A stretch of 23,697 nucleotides of DNA from Akkermansiaceae bacterium (GCA_023301645.1 JALZUH010000046.1:1-23697), one strand, 5' to 3'; shown: positions 1 through 7,962, numbered from the stretch's first letter. The notes: a model not told the origin generated them from the letters alone. Program-made: numbers and translations.

Positions 1-1791
1 TAGCATACGCTTAAGCATGATCGCTTCCTTTTTTCCTGGAGCTGTGAGTTGAGCCTTAAAGCCTGTGCCCTGCCAATGCTTGGAAAAATGCTGGGAGACA
101 TCCCAGGCGATAAGGTAGAGTCGGCTTTGTAGGCGATTGAGTTCATCGCGTCCGGCAAATTTCTTTTTTAGATCGGTTTTTTGCTCCTTATTGAGTCCCT
201 CGGAGAGAGCCTCGAACATATTATCAATGCCCTTCCTATTGACCTCCTGCATAATATGGCGGCCTTCGTAGAGTAGGGGGACTACAGCACCATCGGCCAC
301 GGCATCTCGAATGGTGTAAGCGGGATCTATGAAGCCGCCGAATTTGAGAGCTGTGTTTTTTTCCTTTTTCATCAGGGGCGTTCCTGTGAAACCGATGAAA
401 CAAGCATTCGGAAGAGCTTTCATCATACGGGTATTAGCCTCACCGTAATTTGAGCGATGGCTTTCATCCACCAGCACAAAGATATTATCATTATCAATGT
501 TGAATCCAGATGAGCTCTTAGAGGCGGTCTGGAATTTGTTAATCACAGTTGTGATAACGGATGCACTATCGCCCTTGAGTAGTTCTACGAGGTGGGTGCC
601 CGTCTTAGCTTGCTGCGGGTCTTTGCCACATTGATGGAAGGTCTTCCAGATTTGTTCATCTAGATCGATCCGATCGGTCACGAGGACAATGCGTGGGTTC
701 TCGATGTTTTTATCCATCGCTAATGCCTTACCGAGTAAGACCATGGTGAGCGATTTGCCAGAGCCTTGTGTATGCCAGATCACACCTCCTTTACGGCGTC
801 CTTCTGGATCGCGTTGGCAGATACGCTCTAGGGTGCGTTTGACGGCGAAGTATTGCTGGTAGCGTGCGATTTTTTTGACCGCGCCACCTTCATCATAGAG
901 AATGAATTGACGAGTCAGCTCGATGAGGCGCTCTGGCCGACAAAGTGACCATAGGAAAGCATCCTGTTCTGTGGCTTGTTGATCAGATAATGCCTTCCGC
1001 TCACACTCCTCCTTGGCAAAGGAAAAGAAACCACTGAATAGTTTTTCATGATCATCGGGGCGAGGCGGCGTGTTGACAATGCTCTGCACAGTCTCTGAGA
1101 CATCGGAGGTTTCGCGCCACTTTGCCCAGAATTTTTTACTAGTTCCAGTAGTAGCGTAGCTGCCATCATTTTTATTAATGCTTAGTAGAAGCTGGCTGTA
1201 GAGAAAGAGCTGAGGGATCTGGTCAGCCTCTTGATTACGGATCTGTTGTTTGATAGCAGCCTCGATCGAATGTTTCTCATCAGGGCGCTTACATTCGATG
1301 ACTACAAAGGGGATGCCATTGACAAAGCAGACGATATCCGGGCGGCGGGTCTTCTGGCTTCCTTGTCTTTCCACCTCAAATTCAGCAGTGACATGGAAGG
1401 TATTATTGTGAGGGTGCTCCCAGTCAATATACTGTAGTTGAGGGCTCCGCTTGTCTCCATCGACTTTCTGCTCAAAGCTCTCGCCGAGGGTGAGTAGATC
1501 ATAGACCTTTTCACTAGTGCGGACTAGGCCATCATAGAGCGGCTCACGTAATAGATCTACAGCTTTAGCGATACTCTCTTCAGAAAATTCTAGCTCACGG
1601 CCTTTCACCGTGAAGCGGTTCATCCGCTTGAGCTGGGATGTGAGGATTTTTTCTAGAAGAACGTGCTGATTTTTTCCCCGTCGCTCGACAGCTACCTCCT
1701 CAGGGCTGAGGTAAGTGAAGCCGAGTTTTTGTAAAAACTGTAAAGCTGGAATTTGGCTAATGGGAGCCTCAGTGAATGAAGGAGAAGACAT
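1..1791 (-). CDS. hsdR: Type I restriction enzyme R subunit HsdR (3' end cut by the window edge)
   Basis: Translating the minus strand from the ATG at 1791 gives 597 residues with no stop before the window edge, so the C-terminal part (rest of helicase and the C-terminal domain) is missing. HsdR is the ATP-dependent translocase and endonuclease of Type I R-M. The N-terminal nuclease domain shows a PD-(D/E)xK site with Asp152 and the pair Glu166/Lys168 (IECKRP). The SF2 motor starts with Walker A HTQGSGKS near residues 340-347, then the DESH box at 442-445 and TGTP at 469-472. No Shine-Dalgarno sequence is obvious before the ATG, but the start lies 22 bases after the stop of the HEPN gene, so translation is probably coupled within one operon. 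It is the last visible gene of the defence operon. Family assignment is very secure. Confidence 0.96.
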   Translation of the reverse strand, partial: MSSPSFTEAPISQIPALQFLQKLGFTYLSPEEVAVERRGKNQHVLLEKILTSQLKRMNRFTVKGRELEFSEESIAKAVDLLREPLYDGLVRTSEKVYDLLTLGESFEQKVDGDKRSPQLQYIDWEHPHNNTFHVTAEFEVERQGSQKTRRPDIVCFVNGIPFVVIECKRPDEKHSIEAAIKQQIRNQEADQIPQLFLYSQLLLSINKNDGSYATTGTSKKFWAKWRETSDVSETVQSIVNTPPRPDDHEKLFSGFFSFAKEECERKALSDQQATEQDAFLWSLCRPERLIELTRQFILYDEGGAVKKIARYQQYFAVKRTLERICQRDPEGRRKGGVIWHTQGSGKSLTMVLLGKALAMDKNIENPRIVLVTDRIDLDEQIWKTFHQCGKDPQQAKTGTHLVELLKGDSASVITTVINKFQTASKSSSGFNIDNDNIFVLVDESHRSNYGEANTRMMKALPNACFIGFTGTPLMKKEKNTALKFGGFIDPAYTIRDAVADGAVVPLLYEGRHIMQEVNRKGIDNMFEALSEGLNKEQKTDLKKKFAGRDELNRLQSRLYLIAWDVSQHFSKHWQGTGFKAQLTAPGKKEAIMLKRML

Positions 1792-1813
1792 AGAAAAGAG
1801 ATGTAGAAAAGGG

Positions 1814-2740
1814 TTAGGTAAGCTGCCAGAAGGGTTCCTGTTTCCAATTATCAATGTAACCCATGGCTTGATGATCAACTTCAGGGTATCTGGCTAAGAG
1901 CTGCTCTAGGCGGCTTCTCCATGAATGACCTGGTGAGCATACATCTAGGAGATCAACCAAAACGACAGAATGCCCCTCGAAACGATCAGGGTGGTGGAGT
2001 ATTCCTTGGTGCTTACGTGAGATAGGAGGACTGATGGAGAATTTACGATTCCAGAGGCGACCATGATGAGCGCAGACATTCCGTAAATGGGCTATCGAGT
2101 GTAACCATTTCGCAAGAATCTTGGCTGGGACGCCGAAGGGATCTGCGATGGATTTCTTGACCGAGGCATTACCAATGCCTTGGAAAAAATGTGAGAGTGA
2201 GCCCAAGGTTAGCACTTCCGCAGACATCCAGAATGGGGGCAGGTAAGGATCTCCATATTTGGTATAGTAGTGGTCGATAAAGGCCTCAGGATGATCCTGT
2301 GGCATGATGCGCATATTGGTCTGCCGATCATACTTGATATCAAGGGAGCCTTCTAGCTTCTTTAAAAACAAAGAATGATTGAATTTAGGGTGGAAATGAG
2401 AGCCATCCATAAACCAATGTGGATTATTAAAGTGCAAGCAGCTCTGGTTAACAATGCGTGCGCGTATACCTATCTCCGCGCGCTCGATAGCATCTGTTAC
2501 CAGTAATCTGAGCTCTCGGTCGAAATCATAGATTCTAATGATTTGCTCCAGAGTGGTGCCAGACTTGAACTGTTCACGAGGTTCGCCCTCTCTAAATGGA
2601 TAGGTGTAAGCGGAGAGGCGATAGTAGCCAATGTTTTCTAAAAGCGAAAGTGCCTGTGCTCTATCCGTTACCGTAAGCCCCCTTTGCTCAAGTAGCTTCA
2701 GCTGAGTTAGAGTGTCTTCTGCACGTTTACTGAACTTCAT
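1814..2740 (-). CDS. Abi_2/AbiF-like HEPN-domain abortive infection protein
   Basis: The 308-residue product matches the Abi-like (Abi_2; AbiD/AbiF) family. The N-terminus has the usual pattern: a T/LxQLKLLEQRGL segment, then LLENIGYYRLSAYTYPFR at about residues 33-50, then the YDFDRELR helix near 71-78. The C-terminal half carries the HEPN RNase signature: Arg220-Asn221 followed by His225 in RNVCAHHGRLWNR, fitting R-x(4-6)-H. HEPN proteins of this kind are RNases that stop growth on phage infection. A good ribosome site (GGGAGGG) precedes the ATG. The gene sits between hsdS and hsdR, with a 228-base gap before it that holds a structured RNA (2774-2888), and ends 22 bases before hsdR. Length is normal for the family. 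The catalytic residues are seen; the toxin role and RNA partnership are inferred. Confidence 0.93.
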   Translation of the reverse strand: MKFSKRAEDTLTQLKLLEQRGLTVTDRAQALSLLENIGYYRLSAYTYPFREGEPREQFKSGTTLEQIIRIYDFDRELRLLVTDAIERAEIGIRARIVNQSCLHFNNPHWFMDGSHFHPKFNHSLFLKKLEGSLDIKYDRQTNMRIMPQDHPEAFIDHYYTKYGDPYLPPFWMSAEVLTLGSLSHFFQGIGNASVKKSIADPFGVPAKILAKWLHSIAHLRNVCAHHGRLWNRKFSISPPISRKHQGILHHPDRFEGHSVVLVDLLDVCSPGHSWRSRLEQLLARYPEVDHQAMGYIDNWKQEPFWQLT

Positions 2741-2773
2741 GCCGCCCTCCCTTCATGTGGTAAGAAAAAGGGC

Positions 2774-2819
2774 AAAAAAATACCGACCAAGTTGCGCATC
2801 GTAGAGAGGCGTGGTCGGT
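2774..2819 (-). terminator. Rho-independent terminator at the 3' end of the candidate RNA
   Basis: On the minus strand the 8-bp stem ACCGACCA (2819-2812) / TGGTCGGT (2789-2782) encloses a 22-base loop that can pair further through CGC/GCG. It is followed by A and then seven T (2780-2774). It lies after hsdS and 34 bases before the abi start, so it can define the RNA end and reduce read-through into the HEPN and hsdR genes. Confidence 0.65.
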
Positions 2820-2888
2820 TTCTTGTGCTCAGAGAAGCACAGCCCACCGGTGGCGTCCAGACGAAAATGTCACTTTTTGGCAACATTT
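2774..2888 (-). ncRNA. Candidate abiF-type structured RNA upstream of the HEPN gene
   Basis: Read on the minus strand this stretch folds into successive hairpins: 2888-2865 (9-bp stem, two G-U pairs, loop CAAAAA), a 10-bp palindrome CCACCGGTGG at 2853-2844, 2841-2824 (TGTGCT/AGCACA, 6-base loop) and 2819-2782 (ACCGACCA/TGGTCGGT) followed by seven T. No credible protein fills the gap; the 62-codon ORF across it has no family features. A structured RNA motif preceding abiF genes is known from comparative genomics, and AbiF-like HEPN toxins with RNA partners have been discussed as relatives of Cas13 ancestry (from memory). The match here is by position and architecture, not by covariance search. 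The 5' end is not defined; no convincing promoter is seen in 2889-2968. It may act as an RNA antitoxin, or simply attenuate transcription into abi and hsdR. Confidence 0.6.
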
Positions 2889-2968
2889 GTAGTCTTTTGG
2901 ATGCTTTTGTCGTAGAATGAATCATGTGGGTGCTATATGGTTACCGCTCAAATACGGAGGGTGAGATA

Positions 2969-4270
2969 CTAGGCTGAAGTTCGGATTTTGCCTGTAAGGA
3001 GTTGCTGCATGAGGCCGCGTTTTTGCTTTTCGAGGCTTTTACGCTGCTCTTGTAGTAGAGTTATTTCTTTGTCGCAGGTGGTGAGGATATTGGCGATGGC
3101 GGTTTGTTCTTCTTTGGAGGGGAGCCAGATCTTAATTTTAGCAAAACTATTGTAACGTAAGCTACCTCTACGATTTACTGAGGCATTAGTATTAACTTGA
3201 TATAGATGGATGAGGAGGGGCGACTTTAGGACCCGGAAAAGATACCCATCATCAACATCATTACATATTTTGAAAACTGTGTAAATCGGGCTGACTAATC
3301 CAGTATCACAGATGTTTTGGTAGCCGATAGAGCCTTCTTCAATATGGTTAGTAGCATAGGCAAATTGGTGGCGTTTGACAACGCGGTAGCCGCTAGTGTC
3401 ATCAGCGTATACTTTTTTACCAAAATACTCTTTTGAGCGCACCAAGCCATGGTGTTTGGTGCAAGAAAGAACAGGGAGATCGACACGGTCTGTATTTTTA
3501 GTATTTGAAACTTGGGTTATTTCCCCCAAGCAAACGCAGTTCCAATCTTCTGGGTAACAGCCGAATTTGTCAGTCAGCCTTTTGTTGTTCGACTGATCAA
3601 ATCCTGGTAGGCGTTTTTTGCCAGTTAGGAGCTGCTGCATGAGGGCTTTTTTACGCTGCTGCTTGGCTTGGATGAGAGTGTCGAGGTTGTTCAGAGCGTC
3701 GTCCCAGGTGGAGAGAACTTCAGCAATCTTTTGTTGCTCAGGGAGAGGGGGGAGGGATATTTTAAGTTTAAGGAGGGCAGTCTTTTGCAGCTTTTTCATG
3801 CTATTACTAGTTCCTGCAGCAATCCGAGCAATGCGATTTTGGTATGATTTTGAACCAAGAAGAAGAGAAAGCCATTTTTGGTTAGATGCTATATTGTTAT
3901 TAGTTTCAAATCGCCAAATCGTATCAGGAAGGTATAGAAGAGGGTAGTTTTCTTCCACGTATGCACATGAACCAACAAGAGCTGGTGTATTGCTGCGTGA
4001 TATAAGGATGGAGTCTTTACGAGCTGAAATTTTGAGTTGCCTCCATGCTGATCGAGGTGCTTTTTTTCTCTCAAGGGGGTTAAATAATCCTTCGGAAAGG
4101 CAACTAAGCTTTAGTATAGCAGGCTCATCATTGGAGGGGGTGCCTTTGTCACAGATCAAACTAGTGCCAGACGTTAGTGAGGCGACAATTTCACTTAACG
4201 GCACACACTCCCAGATCATTGGGATTTTTCCCGCTGGAGTCTCCTTAAATTGTTGATGAATTTTGACCAT
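2969..4270 (-). CDS. hsdS: Type I R-M specificity subunit HsdS (two target-recognition domains)
   Basis: A 433-residue specificity subunit that directs HsdM and HsdR to a bipartite DNA target. It has the duplicated HsdS layout: TRD1 (about 10-145), a central conserved helix region with LPPLPEQQKIAEVL and then KKALMQQLLTGKKRLPGF, TRD2 (about 215-365), and a distal repeat with LPSKEEQTAIANIL and RGLMQQLLTGKIRT. I chose the ATG at 4270 because it gives the family-typical beginning with FKETPAGKIP about seven residues in. An in-frame TTG at 4300 would overlap hsdM by 11 bases and is possible. The gene follows hsdM directly. The repeated QQLLTGK segments mark the two helices that normally set spacing between the half-sites. 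The target sequence cannot be predicted from this alone. Confidence 0.95.
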   Translation of the reverse strand: MVKIHQQFKETPAGKIPMIWECVPLSEIVASLTSGTSLICDKGTPSNDEPAILKLSCLSEGLFNPLERKKAPRSAWRQLKISARKDSILISRSNTPALVGSCAYVEENYPLLYLPDTIWRFETNNNIASNQKWLSLLLGSKSYQNRIARIAAGTSNSMKKLQKTALLKLKISLPPLPEQQKIAEVLSTWDDALNNLDTLIQAKQQRKKALMQQLLTGKKRLPGFDQSNNKRLTDKFGCYPEDWNCVCLGEITQVSNTKNTDRVDLPVLSCTKHHGLVRSKEYFGKKVYADDTSGYRVVKRHQFAYATNHIEEGSIGYQNICDTGLVSPIYTVFKICNDVDDGYLFRVLKSPLLIHLYQVNTNASVNRRGSLRYNSFAKIKIWLPSKEEQTAIANILTTCDKEITLLQEQRKSLEKQKRGLMQQLLTGKIRTSA

Positions 4271-4289
4271 GAAATTAGCGTATCTTGTT

Positions 4290-5780
4290 TTAAAGCCCAA
4301 GCTCTTTCAAATATCCATCCATCTTAGATCGGACTTCGATTAGTTCATCTTCGAGACCTACGATTTCCTTTTTTACAGCATCGAGATCGATTTCCGCTTC
4401 TTCCTCGAAGGTGTCGACGTATCGTGGAATGTTCAGATTGAAATCGTTATCGGCAATCTCTTGGGCGGTGGCGCGGTAGGAGTATTTATCAATGGTTTCA
4501 AACGACTGGTAGGTGGATACGATTTTTTCCAGATGCTCCTCAGTGAGATGGTTTTGGTTTTTACCGTCTTTGTATTCGTGAGAGGCATCGATGAAGATGA
4601 CATCACCTGTGGTCTTGCCTTTGTTGAATACGAGAATGGCGGCAGGAATACCTGTGCCAAAAAAGAGATTAGCAGGAAGCCCGATTACGGCTTCGAGGAG
4701 GTTTTCCTCGATCAGTTTTTTCCTGATTTTCCCCTCGGCAGCACTGCGGAAGAGCACGCCGTGAGGGACAACAATGCCTACTCGCCCCGAGCCTTCGCGA
4801 GCGGTTTCGATCATGTGGAGTATAAAGGCGTAGTCACCCTTTGATTTAGGTGGGACTCCGCGCTGGAAGCGTAAGTAAGGGTCTGCCTCCGCAGTATCCT
4901 GCCCCCACTTATCCAGTGAGAACGGAGGATTCGCGACGACGATATCGAACTTGGTCAGCTGGTCAGCCTCGTGTAAACGGGGATTCCGCAGGGTGTCGCC
5001 CCATTTGATATCAAAGGAATCCATGCCATGGAGGAACATGTTCATCTTACAGAGGGCGAAGGTGGTGCCGTTGCTTTCCTGTCCATAGAGAGCAAAGTCT
5101 CGGTCATCGGCTTGGCGGCCAACCTTGATGAGGAGTGATCCAGACCCACAGGCTGGATCACAGATGGTGTCTCCCTTCTTGGGCTTGAGTAATCTGGCTA
5201 GGAGGGATGATACCTGGCCGGGGGTGTAGAATTCTCCCGCTTTCTTTCCTGCACCAGAGGCAAAACGCTCCAAGAGGTATTCATAGACATTACCTATGAC
5301 GTCTTCTTCCCCAACAATGGATGGGCGTAAATCTAGCTTAGAGTTATTAAAGTCTTCGAGGAGGTGTTTCAGGCGGGCGTTACGGTCCTTGGTCTGGCCT
5401 AGTTTGTTTTCGTTATTGAAGTCAACTTCACGGAAAACGCCCTCAAGCTTCTCCTTATTGGCTTCTTCGATCTGCTCAAGTGCCATGTTCATGCGCTCGC
5501 CGATGTCAGCCTCATTGCGCTTTTCGTATAGTGAGAGGAAGCTGGCTCCGTCAGGGAGCGTGAACCGCTCACGAGCCATGCGGCGATTAACCCTAGTTTT
5601 GTCCCCGCCGAACTCTTCCATATAGCGGTCATAATGATCGCGCCAGAGATCAGATATATATTTCCAGAATAACATCACGAGGATGTAGTTCTTATAGTCG
5701 GATGGATCAACAACACCTCGGAAGGTATCGCAGGCACTCCACGCAACGGCGTTGATTTCAGATTGATTGGTTTTGGACAT
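4290..5780 (-). CDS. hsdM: Type I R-M DNA methyltransferase subunit HsdM
   Basis: A 496-residue adenine-N6 methyltransferase of Type I R-M. The N-terminal HsdM helical domain begins with INAVAWSACDTFRG and NYILVMLFWKYISDLW. The AdoMet-binding motif I is DPACGSG at residues 208-214, and the catalytic motif IV is NPPF at 284-287; EFYTPGQVSSLLA at 183-195 is the usual lead-in to the methyltransferase core. The C-terminus is a charged helix expected to contact HsdS. It starts 12 bases after the TIR gene stop and runs straight into hsdS, so it is mid-operon. The leader before the ATG has tandem AATC repeats and no clear Shine-Dalgarno sequence. Length and motifs are complete, so the methylase is probably active. 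Confidence 0.97.
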   Translation of the reverse strand: MSKTNQSEINAVAWSACDTFRGVVDPSDYKNYILVMLFWKYISDLWRDHYDRYMEEFGGDKTRVNRRMARERFTLPDGASFLSLYEKRNEADIGERMNMALEQIEEANKEKLEGVFREVDFNNENKLGQTKDRNARLKHLLEDFNNSKLDLRPSIVGEEDVIGNVYEYLLERFASGAGKKAGEFYTPGQVSSLLARLLKPKKGDTICDPACGSGSLLIKVGRQADDRDFALYGQESNGTTFALCKMNMFLHGMDSFDIKWGDTLRNPRLHEADQLTKFDIVVANPPFSLDKWGQDTAEADPYLRFQRGVPPKSKGDYAFILHMIETAREGSGRVGIVVPHGVLFRSAAEGKIRKKLIEENLLEAVIGLPANLFFGTGIPAAILVFNKGKTTGDVIFIDASHEYKDGKNQNHLTEEHLEKIVSTYQSFETIDKYSYRATAQEIADNDFNLNIPRYVDTFEEEAEIDLDAVKKEIVGLEDELIEVRSKMDGYLKELGL

Positions 5781-5792
5781 GAGATTGATTGA

Positions 5793-6845
5793 TTAGAGGT
5801 TTGTGACTTTGTTCCAAAATTTGCGGTCAGCGAGATCGTATGTGCAACGCCATTCTTTTTTTAGTAGTGGTGCAAGGGTGTCTTCATACTCGCTCATGTG
5901 GTTTGATAATTCTTCTAAGGCGTTTATGGCGTCTTCTACGTCTGGGTGATCATCGTTGAGCTCTAATGGAGGATCTCCTACAAGATGCTTGATGTCTTCG
6001 GCCTCCTTAACTTCACGCCAGAAATCATCGCAATCTGAGTATCCAGGTATAGGGGGTGTAAGGCTTTCCTCTTTCGCCTGATAGAACAGAGCTTTTTGGG
6101 CTGCCGATGCGAGGGGCTCAAGTGCTTGTGATAGCTCAGAACAGAGCTGCTTGAAGGCATCGTATTCGTCCATGTTGTCGAGTCTGATTTGATGGATTTC
6201 GTCGCAGTCTTTGGCTTTTTCTATCTCTTGAATTAATTTATCTTTGTTTTTGAGTTCTTCTTCTTGTTTCGATTTTTGAGAGCGAAGATAGCTGACTTTA
6301 TCTTCAAGATCTTTGTATGTTGCCGCGTTTATATTTGATGGTTTAGGTAGGTCTTTGATGAGTTGGTCTAATTTATCTATGAAATTTTCTTTTTCTTCAT
6401 TCCATTGGGCTGTTGATGAATTAGTCTTAGTATAAGCCTCCAATTCATCTTTAGTGTCATCCCATTCGTCTGAATCAGAAATATTGCGACTTTGCGAAAC
6501 TGCTAGAGTAGTCTTCAATTTACTTCTACTGATAGGAGGGACTACAATAGGAATGATTTTACATTCTTCTCCCTCCTGTAAAACCCAGCTAGCTCCGGAT
6601 TCTGCGATACAAAACGGGCTAGTGAAATAATTTTCAGTTAGAAGGAGAATGATGACTTTTGCTTGCTTTAATTCATCGCGTATATAGGAAAGAAAATCTT
6701 CTCCAGCAGGAATGCCGGCCCCCTTTAATGAGGTGCAAAAAATGTCTTTTCTAGTTATGTTGAGGCCAGTTGCTAGTAAATTAACGATCGCTTTTGCGAG
6801 TTCGCTATCGTCATGTGCGTGGCTGATGAATATTTTTTTAGGCAT
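5793..6845 (-). CDS. TIR-domain protein with coiled coil, embedded in the R-M operon
   Basis: The first 130 or so residues of this 350-residue protein are a TIR domain: KKIFISHAHDD at 3-13, the FCTSLKGAGIPAGEDF box at 36-51, IILLLTENYFTSPFCIAESG at 65-84 with Glu82 in the place of the catalytic glutamate of NAD-cleaving TIR proteins, and a later IIPIVVPP strand. A charged coiled coil follows (about 175-215, rich in K/E/Q/L), then an acidic helical C-terminus (about 230-350) that I do not recognise. In defence systems TIR domains usually deplete NAD+ or make nucleotide signals after a sensor detects phage. The gene begins 4 bases after a half-size HsdS and ends 12 bases before hsdM. The coding sequence is visibly more AT-rich than the housekeeping genes further right, consistent with horizontal acquisition. 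TIR assignment is firm; the NADase role is inferred. Confidence 0.9.
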   Translation of the reverse strand: MPKKIFISHAHDDSELAKAIVNLLATGLNITRKDIFCTSLKGAGIPAGEDFLSYIRDELKQAKVIILLLTENYFTSPFCIAESGASWVLQEGEECKIIPIVVPPISRSKLKTTLAVSQSRNISDSDEWDDTKDELEAYTKTNSSTAQWNEEKENFIDKLDQLIKDLPKPSNINAATYKDLEDKVSYLRSQKSKQEEELKNKDKLIQEIEKAKDCDEIHQIRLDNMDEYDAFKQLCSELSQALEPLASAAQKALFYQAKEESLTPPIPGYSDCDDFWREVKEAEDIKHLVGDPPLELNDDHPDVEDAINALEELSNHMSEYEDTLAPLLKKEWRCTYDLADRKFWNKVTNL

Positions 6846-6849
6846 TACT

Positions 6850-7440
6850 TTAATGTGTGATTCTATTGGTAATTAGTGCTGAGAGTGATGTATTCAAGTG
6901 GGTCTGTCGTAATTGGCTGATATCACTTACAAGCTGTCTCTCTCGTTCTGCTAAGTTTGCTAGCTCTTGGATCTTCTGTTGCACTTCGAGTGGAGGTAGG
7001 GCTACCTCGAGCTCTCTTAATACGGAAATCGGCATGGTTTTCACATAGCTGCCTCTAAGTTGAGAGAGGAGGCGGTTCTGTGTGGAAGGGGTGTTGAGTA
7101 GCCAATGTAGATAGCCTGAGAGAACTTCGTCTTTCTTTGGTCGGATGATGAAAAGCTGTCCTCCTGCGACGGCTTGAATGTCTGAGTGCACAATGGCGGC
7201 TGTGGTGCGGCTGCCTCGATTGGCAACGACGATGTCACCTTCTCTGACTTGGTATTTCTCGACCATAGTTGGAGTGGCTTCGATGATGTGCTTATTCTCA
7301 ATGTGAATGTGCCCAGTCTCTGTCAGGTCACTGATACGGAGTAAATGCAGCCCCTCCTCGGAGGTGTGCAGGGATGCGTCTTTGCCCCTTAGTGTGAGGC
7401 CAGTGCGAACTTCTGCGATGTTTTCGAGGAGGGGTTGCAT
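6850..7440 (-). CDS. Stand-alone half-size HsdS-like protein (single target-recognition domain)
   Basis: This 196-residue protein has one TRD followed by one conserved helix, half of a normal HsdS. The TRD covers about 1-140, with LENIAEVRTGLTLRG at the start, LLRISDL, the REGDIVVANRG strand at about 66-76, and QLRGSYVKTMPISVLRELEVALPP leading to LEVQQKIQELANLAERERQLV. Such half subunits can dimerise to recognise a palindromic target with HsdM, or serve in other systems as DNA-recognition parts. A complete hsdS already exists in the operon, so this one is a second, distinct specificity module. It starts 26 bases after the GIY-YIG gene and ends 4 bases before the TIR gene, which suggests that it works with TIR. 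It is not a frameshifted hsdS: the ends are clean and no second TRD remains nearby. Confidence 0.85.
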   Translation of the reverse strand: MQPLLENIAEVRTGLTLRGKDASLHTSEEGLHLLRISDLTETGHIHIENKHIIEATPTMVEKYQVREGDIVVANRGSRTTAAIVHSDIQAVAGGQLFIIRPKKDEVLSGYLHWLLNTPSTQNRLLSQLRGSYVKTMPISVLRELEVALPPLEVQQKIQELANLAERERQLVSDISQLRQTHLNTSLSALITNRITH

Positions 7441-7466
7441 GGGTATTAGTGGTTGTTTGTGTCTTC

Positions 7467-7802
7467 TTATCCTGCGTGTTGCGTGTTACAGGATGGCTTG
7501 AAGTTTGTGATCAAGTCCTTTTCTTCGGCTAGACGATTGGCCTTAGTGGTATTTAAGCGCACGTGAATATGAGTAGCCCCATTGCGTTTTGCGCATGCTT
7601 CCTTTTCATGGTCACCCAGCCTTTCGTTCAGATCGTTAGTCTGTCCGATGTATTGAGGTGTCCACTTGTTTACATTATTCTTTTGACAGAATATATAGTT
7701 CCCGCCTTTTGCGACGAATGAGGTTCCGATTGGATAGATTCCGTATTGGTAAGTCTTCCCAGACTTACCTGGCCAGTTGCACTTAGGTGTTTTATCACTC
7801 AT
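7467..7802 (-). CDS. GIY-YIG nuclease-like small protein
   Basis: The 111-residue product shows a GIY-YIG fold: GGNYIFC at 33-39, then PQYIGQTNDLNERLGDH at 49-65 with the YIG strand, Arg61 and His65, and NRLAEEKDLITNFKPSCN at 89-106, where Glu93/94 supplies the metal-binding acid and the NFKPSCN end is the usual closing motif. An extra GIYPIG at 21-26 is a decoy, since the fold starts later. Enzymes of this family cut DNA or repair intermediates. I prefer the ATG at 7802, because the extra 32 residues given by the in-frame ATG at 7898 look unlike the domain; the longer form is possible. It is the first gene of the defence operon, 26 bases before the half-HsdS gene. Its substrate is unknown. 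Confidence 0.75.
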   Translation of the reverse strand: MSDKTPKCNWPGKSGKTYQYGIYPIGTSFVAKGGNYIFCQKNNVNKWTPQYIGQTNDLNERLGDHEKEACAKRNGATHIHVRLNTTKANRLAEEKDLITNFKPSCNTQHAG

Positions 7803-7914
7803 GGTTTCTGTTTGGTATGGGGAAGGGCGCCGATTCCCCTTGATTTCCAATCTAGATGAGCGATAATCTGACCTGCTTACAGCGAGAGTCTCGTTCATCG
7901 AGATTTCCGTTATG

Positions 7915-7947
7915 GCCCTGATTTGTATTTACAGATCAGGGCTTTTT
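7915..7947 (+). terminator. Strong hairpin with T-tract on the plus strand, no plus-strand gene upstream
   Basis: GCCCTGATTTGT (7915-7926) pairs with ACAGATCAGGGC (7931-7942) through one G-U pair, leaving a 4-base loop, and is followed by TTTTT (7943-7947) on the plus strand. No plus-strand gene precedes it, so it may end an antisense transcript or be a relic of an older locus. On the minus strand it has no T-tract and would instead be a hairpin in the leader of the defence operon. Confidence 0.55.
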
Positions 7948-7962
7948 CGGAGGCTCCTTTAA

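Noticed and set aside
2737..2925. 62-codon minus-strand ORF in the hsdS-abi gap
   Set aside because: It lies across the hairpin-rich RNA region, overlaps the abi start, has no family features, and contains the terminator inside it.
4461..4844. 127-codon plus-strand ORF inside hsdM
   Set aside because: It is an antisense shadow of a firmly identified hsdM.
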